From an uncultured Candidatus Nitrosopumilus sp. (lineage in GTDB: Archaea; Thermoproteota; Nitrososphaeria; Nitrososphaerales; Nitrosopumilaceae), in the NCBI GenBank assembly GCA_951812645.1, contig CATOSM010000001.1, forward strand, positions 785,560-849,559: a stretch of DNA of 64,000 nucleotides, read 5' to 3'. The first letter of the stretch is position 1; every line of letters starts with the position of its first letter. A program made the translations under genes and the position numbers. Positions 8,069 to 16,239 of this stretch are shown here, piece after piece. The notes under the pieces were generated by a model, which saw only the letters and a program-made list of their open reading frames with translations, did not search any database and was not told the origin of the DNA.

Positions 8069-10129
8069 GTGAAAATAGTAGCAATTTTTTCAATAATTAT
8101 CGCACTTTCAGGCATTTTTGTTTTATCACAGGCATTAGAATCAGAAAAGGAAATCAGAGCATATCTGCAAAGAAGTGTGCCCTTTGTTGGAGCAGACAGT
8201 CCAAGAACAGACGGAATAGACGGGTCTGGAATCAAAGTAGCAGTAATAGATACCGGAGTGGATTTTAATCATCCAGATCTTTTCGGATGGGGACCAAAAG
8301 GTAAAGTCATCGGAGGATTTAACTTCATACAAGAAGGTCAGCCTCCTTTGGATACAAATGGTCACGGTACTCAGGTTGCAGGAGTAATTGCAGCAGATGG
8401 GGAAATAATGGGCATGGCACCCAAAGCAAAGATTTTGGCTTACAAAGTTTCAGAAGATGGTGAAGGGGTCTCATCTGAACTAATCATCAGGGCAATTCAA
8501 AAAGCAATTGAAGATGATGCAGACATCATCAATATAAGTTTAGGAGTAAACAAAACAAATTCAAAGATTGAGCGTGCGGTGAATTTCGCATTGGAGAAAG
8601 AAATTTTTGTCGTGACAGCAGCTGGAAATGATGGACCAGATTTAAAAACAATAGGAAGTCCAGGCCGAAATTTTGGATCAGTGACAGTGGGCGCAACATA
8701 TAACAATCTAACATCTAGTTTGGTTGCAACGTTGGAAATTGATGGGAAAGAATACACAATAATTCCAATGGTAGGTTCTTCAAAATTAGAAGAATCGATT
8801 ACGGGAAAAGTAATTTTTGCAGAGTACGGTAAAACTGAGGATTTTGAAGGGTTGGATGCAGGGGATTCAATTGTAATTGTTGAAAGAGGTAGCGATGTAA
8901 AGGATCAGCTGTTATATTTTTCAATCAAAGAAGAAAATGCCGCAAAAGCAGGTGCCAAAGCATTGATTGTTTATAATGATAGACCGGGAATCTTTTTGGG
9001 GGAATTAATTCACGAATTTGTGGATGAAGGATATGCCCCACAAATTCCCGTAGTGTCTATGGATAGAAAAGAAGGGTTGGAAATTAGAGACACGCTAAAT
9101 GAAAACAGTGAAGGGACGATACATTTGTTTTACAATCCAGATTTTGTGGCACACTTTAGTTCCAGAGGCCCAGTATCGCCATTCTATATCAAACCGGAAA
9201 TTGTTGCACCCGGGGCATATATCAACACCACGCAGAATTATGCGGGATATAATTTCACTAGCGGTACAAGTTATGCAGCCCCCCATGTCAGTGGCGCGGC
9301 AGCATTACTCCTACAAAAAAACCCAGAACTTCATCATCATGAAATCAAGTCGTTATTACTAACTACTGTAAACGATGTTTCTGACGCCTATAACCAAGAA
9401 TTTTCAGTTCATGAAGCAGGTGCAGGTAGATTAAGCATTGAGAATGCCTACAATGCAAAATTAATCATAATTCCACCAAATTTTGTGAGCAATATTTCAT
9501 CTGAAAAATTAATTGCTGAACAAAAATTTGATTTAAAACTGTTGGAAGGGACATTGGATAATTTGGATGTAAAATTTGAAGGCTCAGACACGATGAATTT
9601 TGCACACATTTTAGAGGGTGACACATTACTTGTGAAAGTGAGTATGAATGAAGAAAAATTCGGAGAGCATGAAGGCAAAGTAATCATAAATCATGAAGAC
9701 ATTCGTTATGTTATTCCATTTATACTACACTACACCCCGGGTTCAATTACGGCATCTCAACAAAATCAAAATCTGAATTTTGAAATTCATCATCCAGAAA
9801 AATGGAGTTTTGCAAAAATCATTGTTACAAATAGCAAAGACGGCAGTACGATAACTACAACCACAACGCCAGAGAAAAAAGCGTCAATTGAAATTTATGA
9901 AAATTCAGAATATTGGATAGATGCCAAGATCAGGATTAACGGAAATGCATCAAACGCATTTAATACAATTCAAATTAGTTCTCTGGATGAAAATCAAAAT
10001 AGAACAAGCATGCCGGATATTCCAGAAAAACAAATTCTAATAATTGCAATAATTGCAATTGGCGTTGGAATCTTTGGAATTATAAAAAGAAAACAACCTA
10101 TTGTGAAATTTTTGGACCGGCAGCAATGA
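8069..10129 (+). CDS. Membrane-anchored subtilisin-like serine protease (S8)
   Basis: Secreted or surface protease. From the GTG at 8069 the product begins MKIVAIFSIIIALSGIFVLSQA, a good signal peptide; a GTG at 8048 is an alternative. The catalytic triad is visible: Asp in VAVIDTGVDFNHPD (codon at 8249-8251), His in NGHGTQVAG, and Ser in SGTSYAAPHVSG (codon at 9269). A protease-associated (PA) insert lies between His and Ser (GDSIVIVERG...AKAGAKALIVYND). After the peptidase come beta-rich stretches, and the C-terminus has a membrane helix (QILIIAIIAIGVGIFGII) followed by KRK. The active site should therefore face outside. The 3' end overlaps pckA convergently by 32 bp. Confidence 0.93.
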   Translation: MKIVAIFSIIIALSGIFVLSQALESEKEIRAYLQRSVPFVGADSPRTDGIDGSGIKVAVIDTGVDFNHPDLFGWGPKGKVIGGFNFIQEGQPPLDTNGHGTQVAGVIAADGEIMGMAPKAKILAYKVSEDGEGVSSELIIRAIQKAIEDDADIINISLGVNKTNSKIERAVNFALEKEIFVVTAAGNDGPDLKTIGSPGRNFGSVTVGATYNNLTSSLVATLEIDGKEYTIIPMVGSSKLEESITGKVIFAEYGKTEDFEGLDAGDSIVIVERGSDVKDQLLYFSIKEENAAKAGAKALIVYNDRPGIFLGELIHEFVDEGYAPQIPVVSMDRKEGLEIRDTLNENSEGTIHLFYNPDFVAHFSSRGPVSPFYIKPEIVAPGAYINTTQNYAGYNFTSGTSYAAPHVSGAAALLLQKNPELHHHEIKSLLLTTVNDVSDAYNQEFSVHEAGAGRLSIENAYNAKLIIIPPNFVSNISSEKLIAEQKFDLKLLEGTLDNLDVKFEGSDTMNFAHILEGDTLLVKVSMNEEKFGEHEGKVIINHEDIRYVIPFILHYTPGSITASQQNQNLNFEIHHPEKWSFAKIIVTNSKDGSTITTTTTPEKKASIEIYENSEYWIDAKIRINGNASNAFNTIQISSLDENQNRTSMPDIPEKQILIIAIIAIGVGIFGIIKRKQPIVKFLDRQQ

Positions 10130-11654
10130 TTTTAGGTGGGGCGTTTTCAAATCTCTTGAAGTTTTCTACAAACATTTGGGCCAGTTTTTTAGCAGAAAGA
10201 TCATACGAGTCTTTATCGACCCAAGTGTTTTTTGGATCTAAAATTTCAGATGGAACGCCTTCTACTTCTGTAGGAATATCCAAATTTAACAAATCATCAT
10301 GTCTGTATTTTACAATGTCAAGTGCGCCAGTAAGGGCTGCAGTGACCATAGCACGGCTATACTTGATCTTAATTCTTTTTCCAACCCCATATGCGCCACC
10401 AGACCATCCAGTGTTTACAAGATAAACCACGGTGTTATGCCGATTAATTTTTTCTCCAAGAAGTTTAGCATAAACGGATGCAGGTCTAGGCATGAACGGG
10501 GCCCCAAAGCATTGGGAAAATACAGATTTTGGTTCTTTGATTCCCCTCTCTGTGCCAGCTAGCTTGCTGGTATAACCTGACATGAAATGATACATTGCAC
10601 CTTCTTTTGTAAGTCGAGACACGGGGGGCAAGACACCTAATGCGTCTGCAGTCAAGAATACAATCACCCTAGGATTACCGCCAACACTAGGCATTACTGC
10701 ACCAGGGATGTGATCTAAGGGATAGCCAACACGGGTGTTTTCTGTTAAAGTATTATCATCATAGTCAGGAACATTGTAATTTAATACAACGTTTTCCAGA
10801 AGGGCTCCAGGTTTGATGGCATTCCAAATTTCAGGTTCTGCTTCCTGACTCAGGTTAATACATTTTGCATAACAGCCACCTTCAAAGTTAAAAGTTCCAT
10901 TGTCAGACCATCCATGTTCGTCATCGCCGATTAACTTTCTATTAGGGTCTGCAGAAAGAGTAGTTTTGCCGGTACCGGATAACCCAAAAAATAAAGCAGT
11001 GTCTCCTTTTTCACCAATATTTGCAGAGCAATGCATCGGAAAGATGTTTCTCTCAGGCAACAAGAAATTCATTACGCCAAACATGGATTTTTTCATTTCA
11101 CCGGCATATTCTGTTCCACCAATCAAAACGATTTTTCTTGTTAAATCAATCAGAATAAAGACATCGGTTCTAGTTCCATCAGTTTCAGGATCAGCAACAA
11201 AGTCATTAATACACAAAATAGTAAATTCAGGTTCATGTTCCTCTAATTCATCACCAGTTGGTCTAATAAACAGATTGCTAGAAAACATACTTTGCCAAAC
11301 ATGATCATTGATTACCCTAATAGGCAAACGAGTGTCAGGATCAGCCCCTACAAAGCCATCAAAAACAAAAAGTTCCTTATTATCAACAAAGTCTTTCATT
11401 TTTTCAAAGAGTTTTTCAAACTTGCCACTTGGGAATTGATGATTGATTTTTCCCCAATCAATTGTATCATGTGTCTTATCATCATATACAATAAACCGGT
11501 CATCAGGGGATCTTCCAGTATATTTTCCAGTATTTACTGAAAGTGAGCCTGTAGAATTTACTACGCCCTCTTTCCTATCAACTGCCAATTTCACCATTTC
11601 ATCAACGCCTAGGTTTCGGTGAACTTTGGATGGTTTAATGCCAAAAGCAATCAA
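10098..11654 (-). CDS. pckA: Phosphoenolpyruvate carboxykinase (ATP)
   Basis: Interconverts oxaloacetate + ATP and PEP + CO2 + ADP, at the start of gluconeogenesis. The kinase-1a P-loop GLSGTGKTTLSADPNRKLIGDDEHGW is intact, as are RSPDDRF and the substrate-binding segment YPLDHIPGAVMPSVGGNP. Length is 518 aa from the first usable start, a TTG at 11654. In-frame codons upstream still look coding (TQVLGTAATEKFSSQ), but no ATG, GTG or TTG precedes them before a stop. A CTG at 11702, nine bases after GGAGG, may be the real start. Confidence 0.95.
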   Translation of the reverse strand: MIAFGIKPSKVHRNLGVDEMVKLAVDRKEGVVNSTGSLSVNTGKYTGRSPDDRFIVYDDKTHDTIDWGKINHQFPSGKFEKLFEKMKDFVDNKELFVFDGFVGADPDTRLPIRVINDHVWQSMFSSNLFIRPTGDELEEHEPEFTILCINDFVADPETDGTRTDVFILIDLTRKIVLIGGTEYAGEMKKSMFGVMNFLLPERNIFPMHCSANIGEKGDTALFFGLSGTGKTTLSADPNRKLIGDDEHGWSDNGTFNFEGGCYAKCINLSQEAEPEIWNAIKPGALLENVVLNYNVPDYDDNTLTENTRVGYPLDHIPGAVMPSVGGNPRVIVFLTADALGVLPPVSRLTKEGAMYHFMSGYTSKLAGTERGIKEPKSVFSQCFGAPFMPRPASVYAKLLGEKINRHNTVVYLVNTGWSGGAYGVGKRIKIKYSRAMVTAALTGALDIVKYRHDDLLNLDIPTEVEGVPSEILDPKNTWVDKDSYDLSAKKLAQMFVENFKRFENAPPKIIAAGPKISQ

Positions 11655-11850
11655 TTGTGAGGAAAACTTCTCAGTTGCCGCAGTACCAAGTACTTGAGTC
11701 AGAGGATTAGGCCTCCAAGAATACCATTATCAATCCCAGGCGGATTCATGAGATATTCGATCCCGAATAAGTTTCCTTATTATCTTTTTCCTATAGCAGA
11801 TGTTTTTACATCTAGGAACGTATTTATTCCAAAATTCAAGACTCAACTTC

Positions 11851-12255
11851 ATGACGATCAACGAAGAATTACTTGCAAAGAGGCAGGAGGCTAAAGAGCA
11901 CAAGCCAGACTTTGAAAGACCAGAAAGTTGGCGTTATGTTAGGCTTCAAACTAATTGGAGAAAGCCAAAAGGGATAGATCACCATCAAAGAAAGCAAAAA
12001 AGCAGAGGTCGTCCAGGTCTTGTTAAAGTTGGATATGGCGGACCAAAAGCTGCAAGGGGATTGCACCCTTCGGGATTTACAGATAATCTGGTTTACAACT
12101 TGAATGATTTGGAAAAATTGGATCCAAAGAAAGACGGCATAAGATTTGGCCACAGTGTTGGAACTAAAAAGAGAAAAGAAATAATCGTCAAAGCAGTTGA
12201 ACGGAAATTCAAGGTTTTTAATGCGAGAGTGAGTGCAAGTGGTAGTAAATCTTAG
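11851..12255 (+). CDS. rpl32e: 50S ribosomal protein eL32
   Basis: Archaeal/eukaryotic-specific large-subunit protein. The conserved core is SWRYVRLQTNWRKPKGIDHHQRKQKSRGRPGLVKVGYGGPKAARGLHPSGF, followed by the Arg/Lys-rich GHSVGTKKRKEIIVKAVERKFKVFNAR. I start at the ATG at 11851 (MTINEELLAKRQ). The frame stays open upstream, but those residues do not resemble the family. The last seven codons overlap the start of eL19. The pair sits apart from the spc operon, where archaea often keep it. Confidence 0.93.
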   Translation: MTINEELLAKRQEAKEHKPDFERPESWRYVRLQTNWRKPKGIDHHQRKQKSRGRPGLVKVGYGGPKAARGLHPSGFTDNLVYNLNDLEKLDPKKDGIRFGHSVGTKKRKEIIVKAVERKFKVFNARVSASGSKS

Positions 12256-12694
12256 AGCTAAGAAAAGACTCGCAGCAAGAGTTACGGGTGTCGGGGTTCA
12301 CAGAATTAAGTTTGACACAGACCACTTGGATGATGTTGCAGATGCAATTACAAGAGAAAACATCAGAAGCCTCATAACAGCAAATACAATCAAAATCAAG
12401 CCATTTACAGGTACATCAAGAGGAAGGGCACAAGATAAGAAGGATCAGAGGAACAAAAGGGGCACAACGCAAGGATCCAAGCAAGGAAGAAAGGGTGCAA
12501 GAGTGGGTAAAAAAGAGGTCTACGTTGCAAAAGTCAGAGCGTTAAGAAGACTGTTAAAGATTGCAAAGGATAGAAAAGATTTGACGAATCCAGAATTCTG
12601 GGCCCTTTACAAAAAGGTCGGAGGAAACACAGTGAGAAACAAGGCACACCTCAGAACCTTAATGGCAGAGATTAAGGATAAGCGAAAAGATTAG
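12233..12694 (+). CDS. rpl19e: 50S ribosomal protein eL19
   Basis: The family opening VVNLRAKKRLAARVTGVGVHRIKFD is present, followed by the basic helix region RGTTQGSKQGRKGARVGKKEVYVAKVRALRRLLK and the C-terminal YKKVGGNTVRNKAHLRTLMAEIK. The start is GTG at 12233 or GTG at 12239; both lie inside the 3' end of eL32, so translation is probably coupled. Length about 150 aa is normal for archaea. The 3' end overlaps the convergent MGMT gene by 4 bp. Confidence 0.94.
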   Translation: MQVVVNLRAKKRLAARVTGVGVHRIKFDTDHLDDVADAITRENIRSLITANTIKIKPFTGTSRGRAQDKKDQRNKRGTTQGSKQGRKGARVGKKEVYVAKVRALRRLLKIAKDRKDLTNPEFWALYKKVGGNTVRNKAHLRTLMAEIKDKRKD

Positions 12695-12990
12695 AATCGA
12701 TAGATTATATTTTCTAATCCTAAAACCTTCCCGTTTTCAATTTTAATTCCTTCATCATCCAACATCTTAGTCTTGACATGCTCTCCATATGCATACCCGC
12801 CAATTTTTCCAGTAGACATCACAACCCTATGACAGGGAATTATCACAGGGTATGGATTCTTATTCATTATTTTTCCAACCGCGCGTTGACCGTTTTTCAG
12901 TCCAACAGCTTTTGCTAATTCCCCATAAGTCGTTATCTGTCCTTTGGGAACCTCAAGTAACTTTTTGTAAATTTTTTGTTGTAAATTCAA
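12691..12990 (-). CDS. ogt: Methylated-DNA-protein cysteine methyltransferase, single-domain
   Basis: Suicide repair protein that takes the alkyl group from O6-alkylguanine. The active-site motif PCHRVV is intact (Cys53) and followed by GKIGGYAYG. The helix-turn-helix part precedes it (GQITTYGELAKAVGLKNGQRAVGKIM, with the Arg finger). At 99 aa it consists only of the C-terminal catalytic domain, as in short archaeal forms. The Cys makes it a true MGMT rather than an alkyltransferase-like protein. It begins at the stop of the DTD2-like gene (4-bp overlap). Confidence 0.9.
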   Translation of the reverse strand: MNLQQKIYKKLLEVPKGQITTYGELAKAVGLKNGQRAVGKIMNKNPYPVIIPCHRVVMSTGKIGGYAYGEHVKTKMLDDEGIKIENGKVLGLENIIYRF

Positions 12991-13763
12991 AGCTTAACCA
13001 CCTCAAGATCAGAGGATTCAAGAAGATCAAGTATTTTTTGTTTGTGCGGTCCCAATCCACGCCAATCCAAAAGCGCAGTCCTTGCCATACTATTTTGCGT
13101 CAAGATATGAGAAAACAGCTCTTCATCAATTCCGCCTAGAGCATGTTTTGGAATAACAGTGCCAAGTGCATGTTTTCCATCCAACAGTTCATCTGTGAAT
13201 TTAGAAGGGTAATGGGTACCGCCGAAACATATTGCCACAGGGCTTTCAGGAATTGGTTCAGAGAGTACCTTGTGAACTAATTCTGCAACAGAGCTACACA
13301 GGGATTCATCTGTCCATTGTTTTTCAGTTGTTCCGATTTCTACAAAAATAGAAGGTTTTGTTAATGCGGTAGGTCCATGATGGGTTGCCTCTATAGTAAT
13401 CTGGAAATCAGGGAATTGGGATTGATTGTATTTTAGTGCTTGAAGATATTTTTTTTGAAAGCCAGGTTTAGGAATTGCAATTTGTTTGTCATTGCCACCA
13501 AATTTCGCATCAGAGAAATTTCCAGTACTATGACAAGTCAATGCAAGTACTCCAGATTCAGCGGCGTGTTTTGATAGAAAGATAAATCCGTCATAATCAT
13601 ATTTTTCCTCCAACCAATCAGCAGAGATGGCAGGGGTTTTGATCATCACAAGATCATAGTATTTTCCATGAAAAATATCACCATCCAAAGTCATATCTTT
13701 AGAAAGGTATTTTGCCATATTACGTCCGGCGGGGTCATCCTGATATGCAATTAGCAACTCCAT
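12987..13763 (-). CDS. dtdA: D-aminoacyl-tRNA deacylase (DTD2/GEK1 type)
   Basis: Hydrolyses D-amino acids wrongly attached to tRNA. This is the archaeal and plant family, unrelated to bacterial DTD. Family-like stretches are LIAYQDDPAGRNMAKYL at the N-terminus, FLSKHAAESGVLALTCHSTGNF, ITIEATHHGPTALTKPSIFVEIGTTEKQW and AICFGGTHYPSKFT, rich in the His/Glu residues conserved in the family. I start at ATG 13763; the frame stays open upstream without family-like sequence. It overlaps the MGMT gene by 4 bp, so the two probably share a transcript. Confidence 0.9.
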   Translation of the reverse strand: MELLIAYQDDPAGRNMAKYLSKDMTLDGDIFHGKYYDLVMIKTPAISADWLEEKYDYDGFIFLSKHAAESGVLALTCHSTGNFSDAKFGGNDKQIAIPKPGFQKKYLQALKYNQSQFPDFQITIEATHHGPTALTKPSIFVEIGTTEKQWTDESLCSSVAELVHKVLSEPIPESPVAICFGGTHYPSKFTDELLDGKHALGTVIPKHALGGIDEELFSHILTQNSMARTALLDWRGLGPHKQKILDLLESSDLEVVKL

Positions 13764-13802
13764 GAGATAAGAGATATAAGGACACCTTATTAATTTCCAG
13801 CA

Positions 13803-13976
13803 ATGAACCCTAGGCAGACTTTGAAAAACATGGCCAATACCCTGAAAATGGCTAAAAAACCAGACAAAGATGAGTATCAGCAGCATTTAAGATTGGTTTT
13901 GTTAGGAATAGCAGGTGTAGGAGCTATTGGTTTTACAATTCAGTTTGTCTTTTCTGTAGTTACATTTGGTAGATAG
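13803..13976 (+). CDS. secE: Protein translocase subunit SecE (Sec61 gamma)
   Basis: A 57-residue protein. It starts MNPRQTLKNMANTLKMAKKPDKDEYQQHLRL, an amphipathic helix lying on the membrane. One membrane-spanning helix follows (VLLGIAGVGAIGFTIQFVFSVV). This is the size and layout of archaeal Sec61 gamma, which clamps SecY. It is followed after 2 bp by spt5 and then uL11, the usual archaeal order (secE-spt5-rpl11). An internal ATG ten codons in is an alternative start. Confidence 0.9.
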   Translation: MNPRQTLKNMANTLKMAKKPDKDEYQQHLRLVLLGIAGVGAIGFTIQFVFSVVTFGR

Positions 13977-13978
13977 CA

Positions 13979-14437
13979 TTGTCTGAAGAAATTAAATCAC
14001 ATTTGTTTGCAATTAGGACCACCGGGGGTCAGGAGAAGGTAGTTATGAGGTTATTAGAGGCAAAAGCTAACGCAAATCAGATCAATATTCAATCAGTATT
14101 TTGGGTAAGTGATTTGAAAGGATACGTTGTAATCGAGGCAATCAATCCTAGCGATGCTTACATGGCAGTAGAAGGAGTCAGGCATATTCGAGGCCAGTTA
14201 AGAGGAGAGTTAGAATTCAAAGATATTGAAGGATATCTAGTTAAGAAATCAACAGTTTCACAGTTAGCAGTAGATAATGTCATCGAAATCACAGGAGGTC
14301 CATTCAAAGGAATGAAAGCAACGATTACTAGAATTGACACGGATAAGGAAGAAGCAACCGTGGTTTTGTTGGATGCATCGTATCAATTACCAGTCACAGT
14401 AGACGCAAACTACCTAAAACTATCTAGTGGGGCCTAG
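13979..14437 (+). CDS. spt5: Transcription elongation factor Spt5 (NusG homologue)
   Basis: Binds the RNA polymerase clamp and raises processivity. The NGN domain covers about residues 8-90 (LFAIRTTGGQEKVVMRLLEAKA...LKGYVVIEAINPSDAYMAVEGVRHIRG). The KOW domain follows (VIEITGGPFKGMKATITRIDTDKEEATVVLLDASYQLPVTVDANYLK). The start is TTG at 13979, two bases after the secE stop, so the two are probably coupled. At 152 aa the length is typical for archaea. Confidence 0.95.
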   Translation: MSEEIKSHLFAIRTTGGQEKVVMRLLEAKANANQINIQSVFWVSDLKGYVVIEAINPSDAYMAVEGVRHIRGQLRGELEFKDIEGYLVKKSTVSQLAVDNVIEITGGPFKGMKATITRIDTDKEEATVVLLDASYQLPVTVDANYLKLSSGA

Positions 14438-14472
14438 GAAGGATTAAATTTTCATCGTGGGTTTGATTTAGC

Positions 14473-14952
14473 ATGGGAGAGCAAAAAGTATCATCACTTG
14501 TAACAGGCGGAGGGGCATCAGCAGGCCCGCCATTAGGTCCGGCACTAGGCCCTCTGGGAGTCAACATTATGGAGGTCATCAATTCAATCAATGACAAGAC
14601 AAAAGACTTTGAAGGAATGAAAGTTCCAGTCACGGTAATTGTTGATACGGATACAAAAAAGTACGAAATTGAAATAGGTATTCCGTCAGCCGCTGCCCTA
14701 ATTATGAAAGAAGCGGGAATTCAAAAAGGCTCAGGCGCATCAGGTACTGAATGGGCAGGAGATGTGACTATGGACGCAATAGTAAAGGTTGCAAATACCA
14801 AACTTGAAAAATCTTACGCTTCTTCACTAAAATCAGTTGCAAAGACAATCATAGGCACTTGCCTTGCATTGGGAATCAAGGTAGAAGGAAAAACCCCAAA
14901 AGAAATCACTGCCGAAGTTAACGATGGCAAATGGGATGAAAAATTCAAGTGA
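14473..14952 (+). CDS. rpl11: 50S ribosomal protein uL11
   Basis: Stalk-base protein that binds the GTPase-associated region of 23S rRNA. The Gly/Pro-rich N-terminal loop is GGGASAGPPLGPALGPLGVNIMEVINSINDKTKDFEGMKVPVTV, and the C-terminal RNA-binding domain is MKEAGIQKGSGASG...GTCLALGIKVEGKTPKEI. 159 aa. It lies 35 bp after spt5. uL1 and uL10 follow further on, but an Lrp-type gene on the other strand interrupts the block. Confidence 0.96.
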   Translation: MGEQKVSSLVTGGGASAGPPLGPALGPLGVNIMEVINSINDKTKDFEGMKVPVTVIVDTDTKKYEIEIGIPSAAALIMKEAGIQKGSGASGTEWAGDVTMDAIVKVANTKLEKSYASSLKSVAKTIIGTCLALGIKVEGKTPKEITAEVNDGKWDEKFK

Positions 14953-15408
14953 TCAATTAACCAGATAAACAGGATCTTTATCGGTTTTTTGTAATTCCAC
15001 AAATGTTTCGGTACTTTCAATGCCCTCAATTTTACCGATTTTATCAATTACAATTGCATGAAGAGCCTCAAGATTCTTAGCATAGACTTGAAGCATGATA
15101 TCAAACCTGCCAGTTACTTCGGAAATGGATACAACTTCTGCAGTTTCCATGAATTTTTTATGAATAACATCCTTAAGCTTTGGATCACGGTTTACTCCAA
15201 CTGAAGCTTTCACTCCAATACCTAGCAGAGAGTCATCAATCTCAACAGTGAATTTTTTGATGAGTTTTTTCTTCACTAGTCTCTTAATTCTACTGTAAAG
15301 CACTGAAGCATTAATTCCAAGTTTTTTTGATAATGTAGGAACAGAAACCGAACCGTCAGTAGTCAATTCATAAAGTAACTTCATATCCAATTCATCAAAA
15401 CGGTGCAA
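14953..15408 (-). CDS. Lrp/AsnC-family transcriptional regulator
   Basis: 151 aa with an N-terminal winged helix-turn-helix (FDELDMKLLYELTTDGSVSVPTLSKKLGINASVLYSRIKRLVKKKLI). A RAM ligand/oligomer domain follows (VSISEVTGRFDIMLQVYAKNLEALHAIVIDKIGKIEGIESTETF). It lies convergent with uL11, with its stop directly beside the uL11 stop, and divergent from uL1. The 168-bp spacer to uL1 could hold sites for both. Its ligand and targets cannot be told from sequence. Confidence 0.9.
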   Translation of the reverse strand: MHRFDELDMKLLYELTTDGSVSVPTLSKKLGINASVLYSRIKRLVKKKLIKKFTVEIDDSLLGIGVKASVGVNRDPKLKDVIHKKFMETAEVVSISEVTGRFDIMLQVYAKNLEALHAIVIDKIGKIEGIESTETFVELQKTDKDPVYLVN

Positions 15409-15576
15409 CGTGTTCGAAAAAGATGGCTCTGATTTAATATATGTAGGTTTTCAGCATTGTTTCCACCTTAATTATAATAATTTCATGAAAAATATGTAAT
15501 TTTTTTAAAATAAATAGAGAGCAGAAAACTCAACCTATAAACGATTTTAAGTAGGTTTTCTAGAAATTGTTTCGTA
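15409..15576. promoter_or_regulatory. Divergent control region between the Lrp-type gene and uL1
   Basis: AT-rich spacer with a TATA-like run (TTTTTTAAAATAAA, about 15501-15514) facing uL1. A possible hairpin follows at 15524-15560, where GAAAA pairs with TTTTC and CCTA with TAGG around a one-sided CTCAA bulge. Archaeal uL1 is known to repress its own mRNA by binding a 23S-like stem with an asymmetric bulge, so this is a candidate site. The predicted transcription start may fall inside the hairpin, which would argue against it. Confidence 0.35.
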
Positions 15577-16239
15577 ATGATTACAGACGCCCAGCTTGCT
15601 GAAATGGCAAAAGAAGCAAAAGCTGCAACAAAAGAGAGAAAATTCAAGCAATCTGTAGAATTAATCGTTACTTTCAAAGATATTGACGTTAAGAAGGGAT
15701 TTGCAATCAATGAGGTTGTTCAGCTTCCAAAAACAAGTTCCCCTGCAGTGGTCTGCATTATAGCAACGGGAGATATGAATCAAAAGGCAAAAGCTGCAAA
15801 GGCAGATACGGTGATTGGAACTGAAGAATTACAAAAATATGGGGCAGACAAGAGGGAATCACGTAAATTCATTAACAAGCATGATTTCTTTTTGGCAGAT
15901 ACAAAAGTTATGCCGGAAGTTGGCAAAACACTAGGTCAGCTTTTAGGTCCAAGAGGAAAAATGCCAACACCGGTACCCTTTGATGCGTCTATTGAGGCAT
16001 TCATAGAAAGATTCAGAACATGCATCAAAGTAAGAACGAGAGCATCATTATCAATTTCATCTAAAATTGGAGACATATCCATGGATGATGCAGATTTGGC
16101 AATCAATGCACATACGGTCCTAAGTGCGATTGAAAAGAAATTACCAAACGGAGAAAGGAACATGAAGAAGGTTTTGATGAAAACTACAATGGGCAAACCA
16201 ATTAAACAGGCACAGGAGGTTAAGAAGAAATATGCATGA
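15577..16239 (+). CDS. rpl1: 50S ribosomal protein uL1
   Basis: L1-stalk protein that helps release deacylated tRNA; in archaea it is also a translational repressor of its own operon. 220 aa, two-domain family. Domain I is formed by both ends (FKQSVELIVTFKDIDVKKGFAINEVVQLP and the C-terminal MKKVLMKTTMGKPIKQ). The conserved glycine-rich loop is in the middle (VMPEVGKTLGQLLGPRGKMPTPVP). The stop overlaps the uL10 start by 8 bp, giving an L1-L10 operon. Confidence 0.95.
   Translation: MITDAQLAEMAKEAKAATKERKFKQSVELIVTFKDIDVKKGFAINEVVQLPKTSSPAVVCIIATGDMNQKAKAAKADTVIGTEELQKYGADKRESRKFINKHDFFLADTKVMPEVGKTLGQLLGPRGKMPTPVPFDASIEAFIERFRTCIKVRTRASLSISSKIGDISMDDADLAINAHTVLSAIEKKLPNGERNMKKVLMKTTMGKPIKQAQEVKKKYA

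Noticed and set aside
11694..11894. Plus-strand frame upstream of eL32
   Set aside because: It overlaps the probable 5' end of pckA and the eL32 start, with no conserved features; the eL32 frame is clear.
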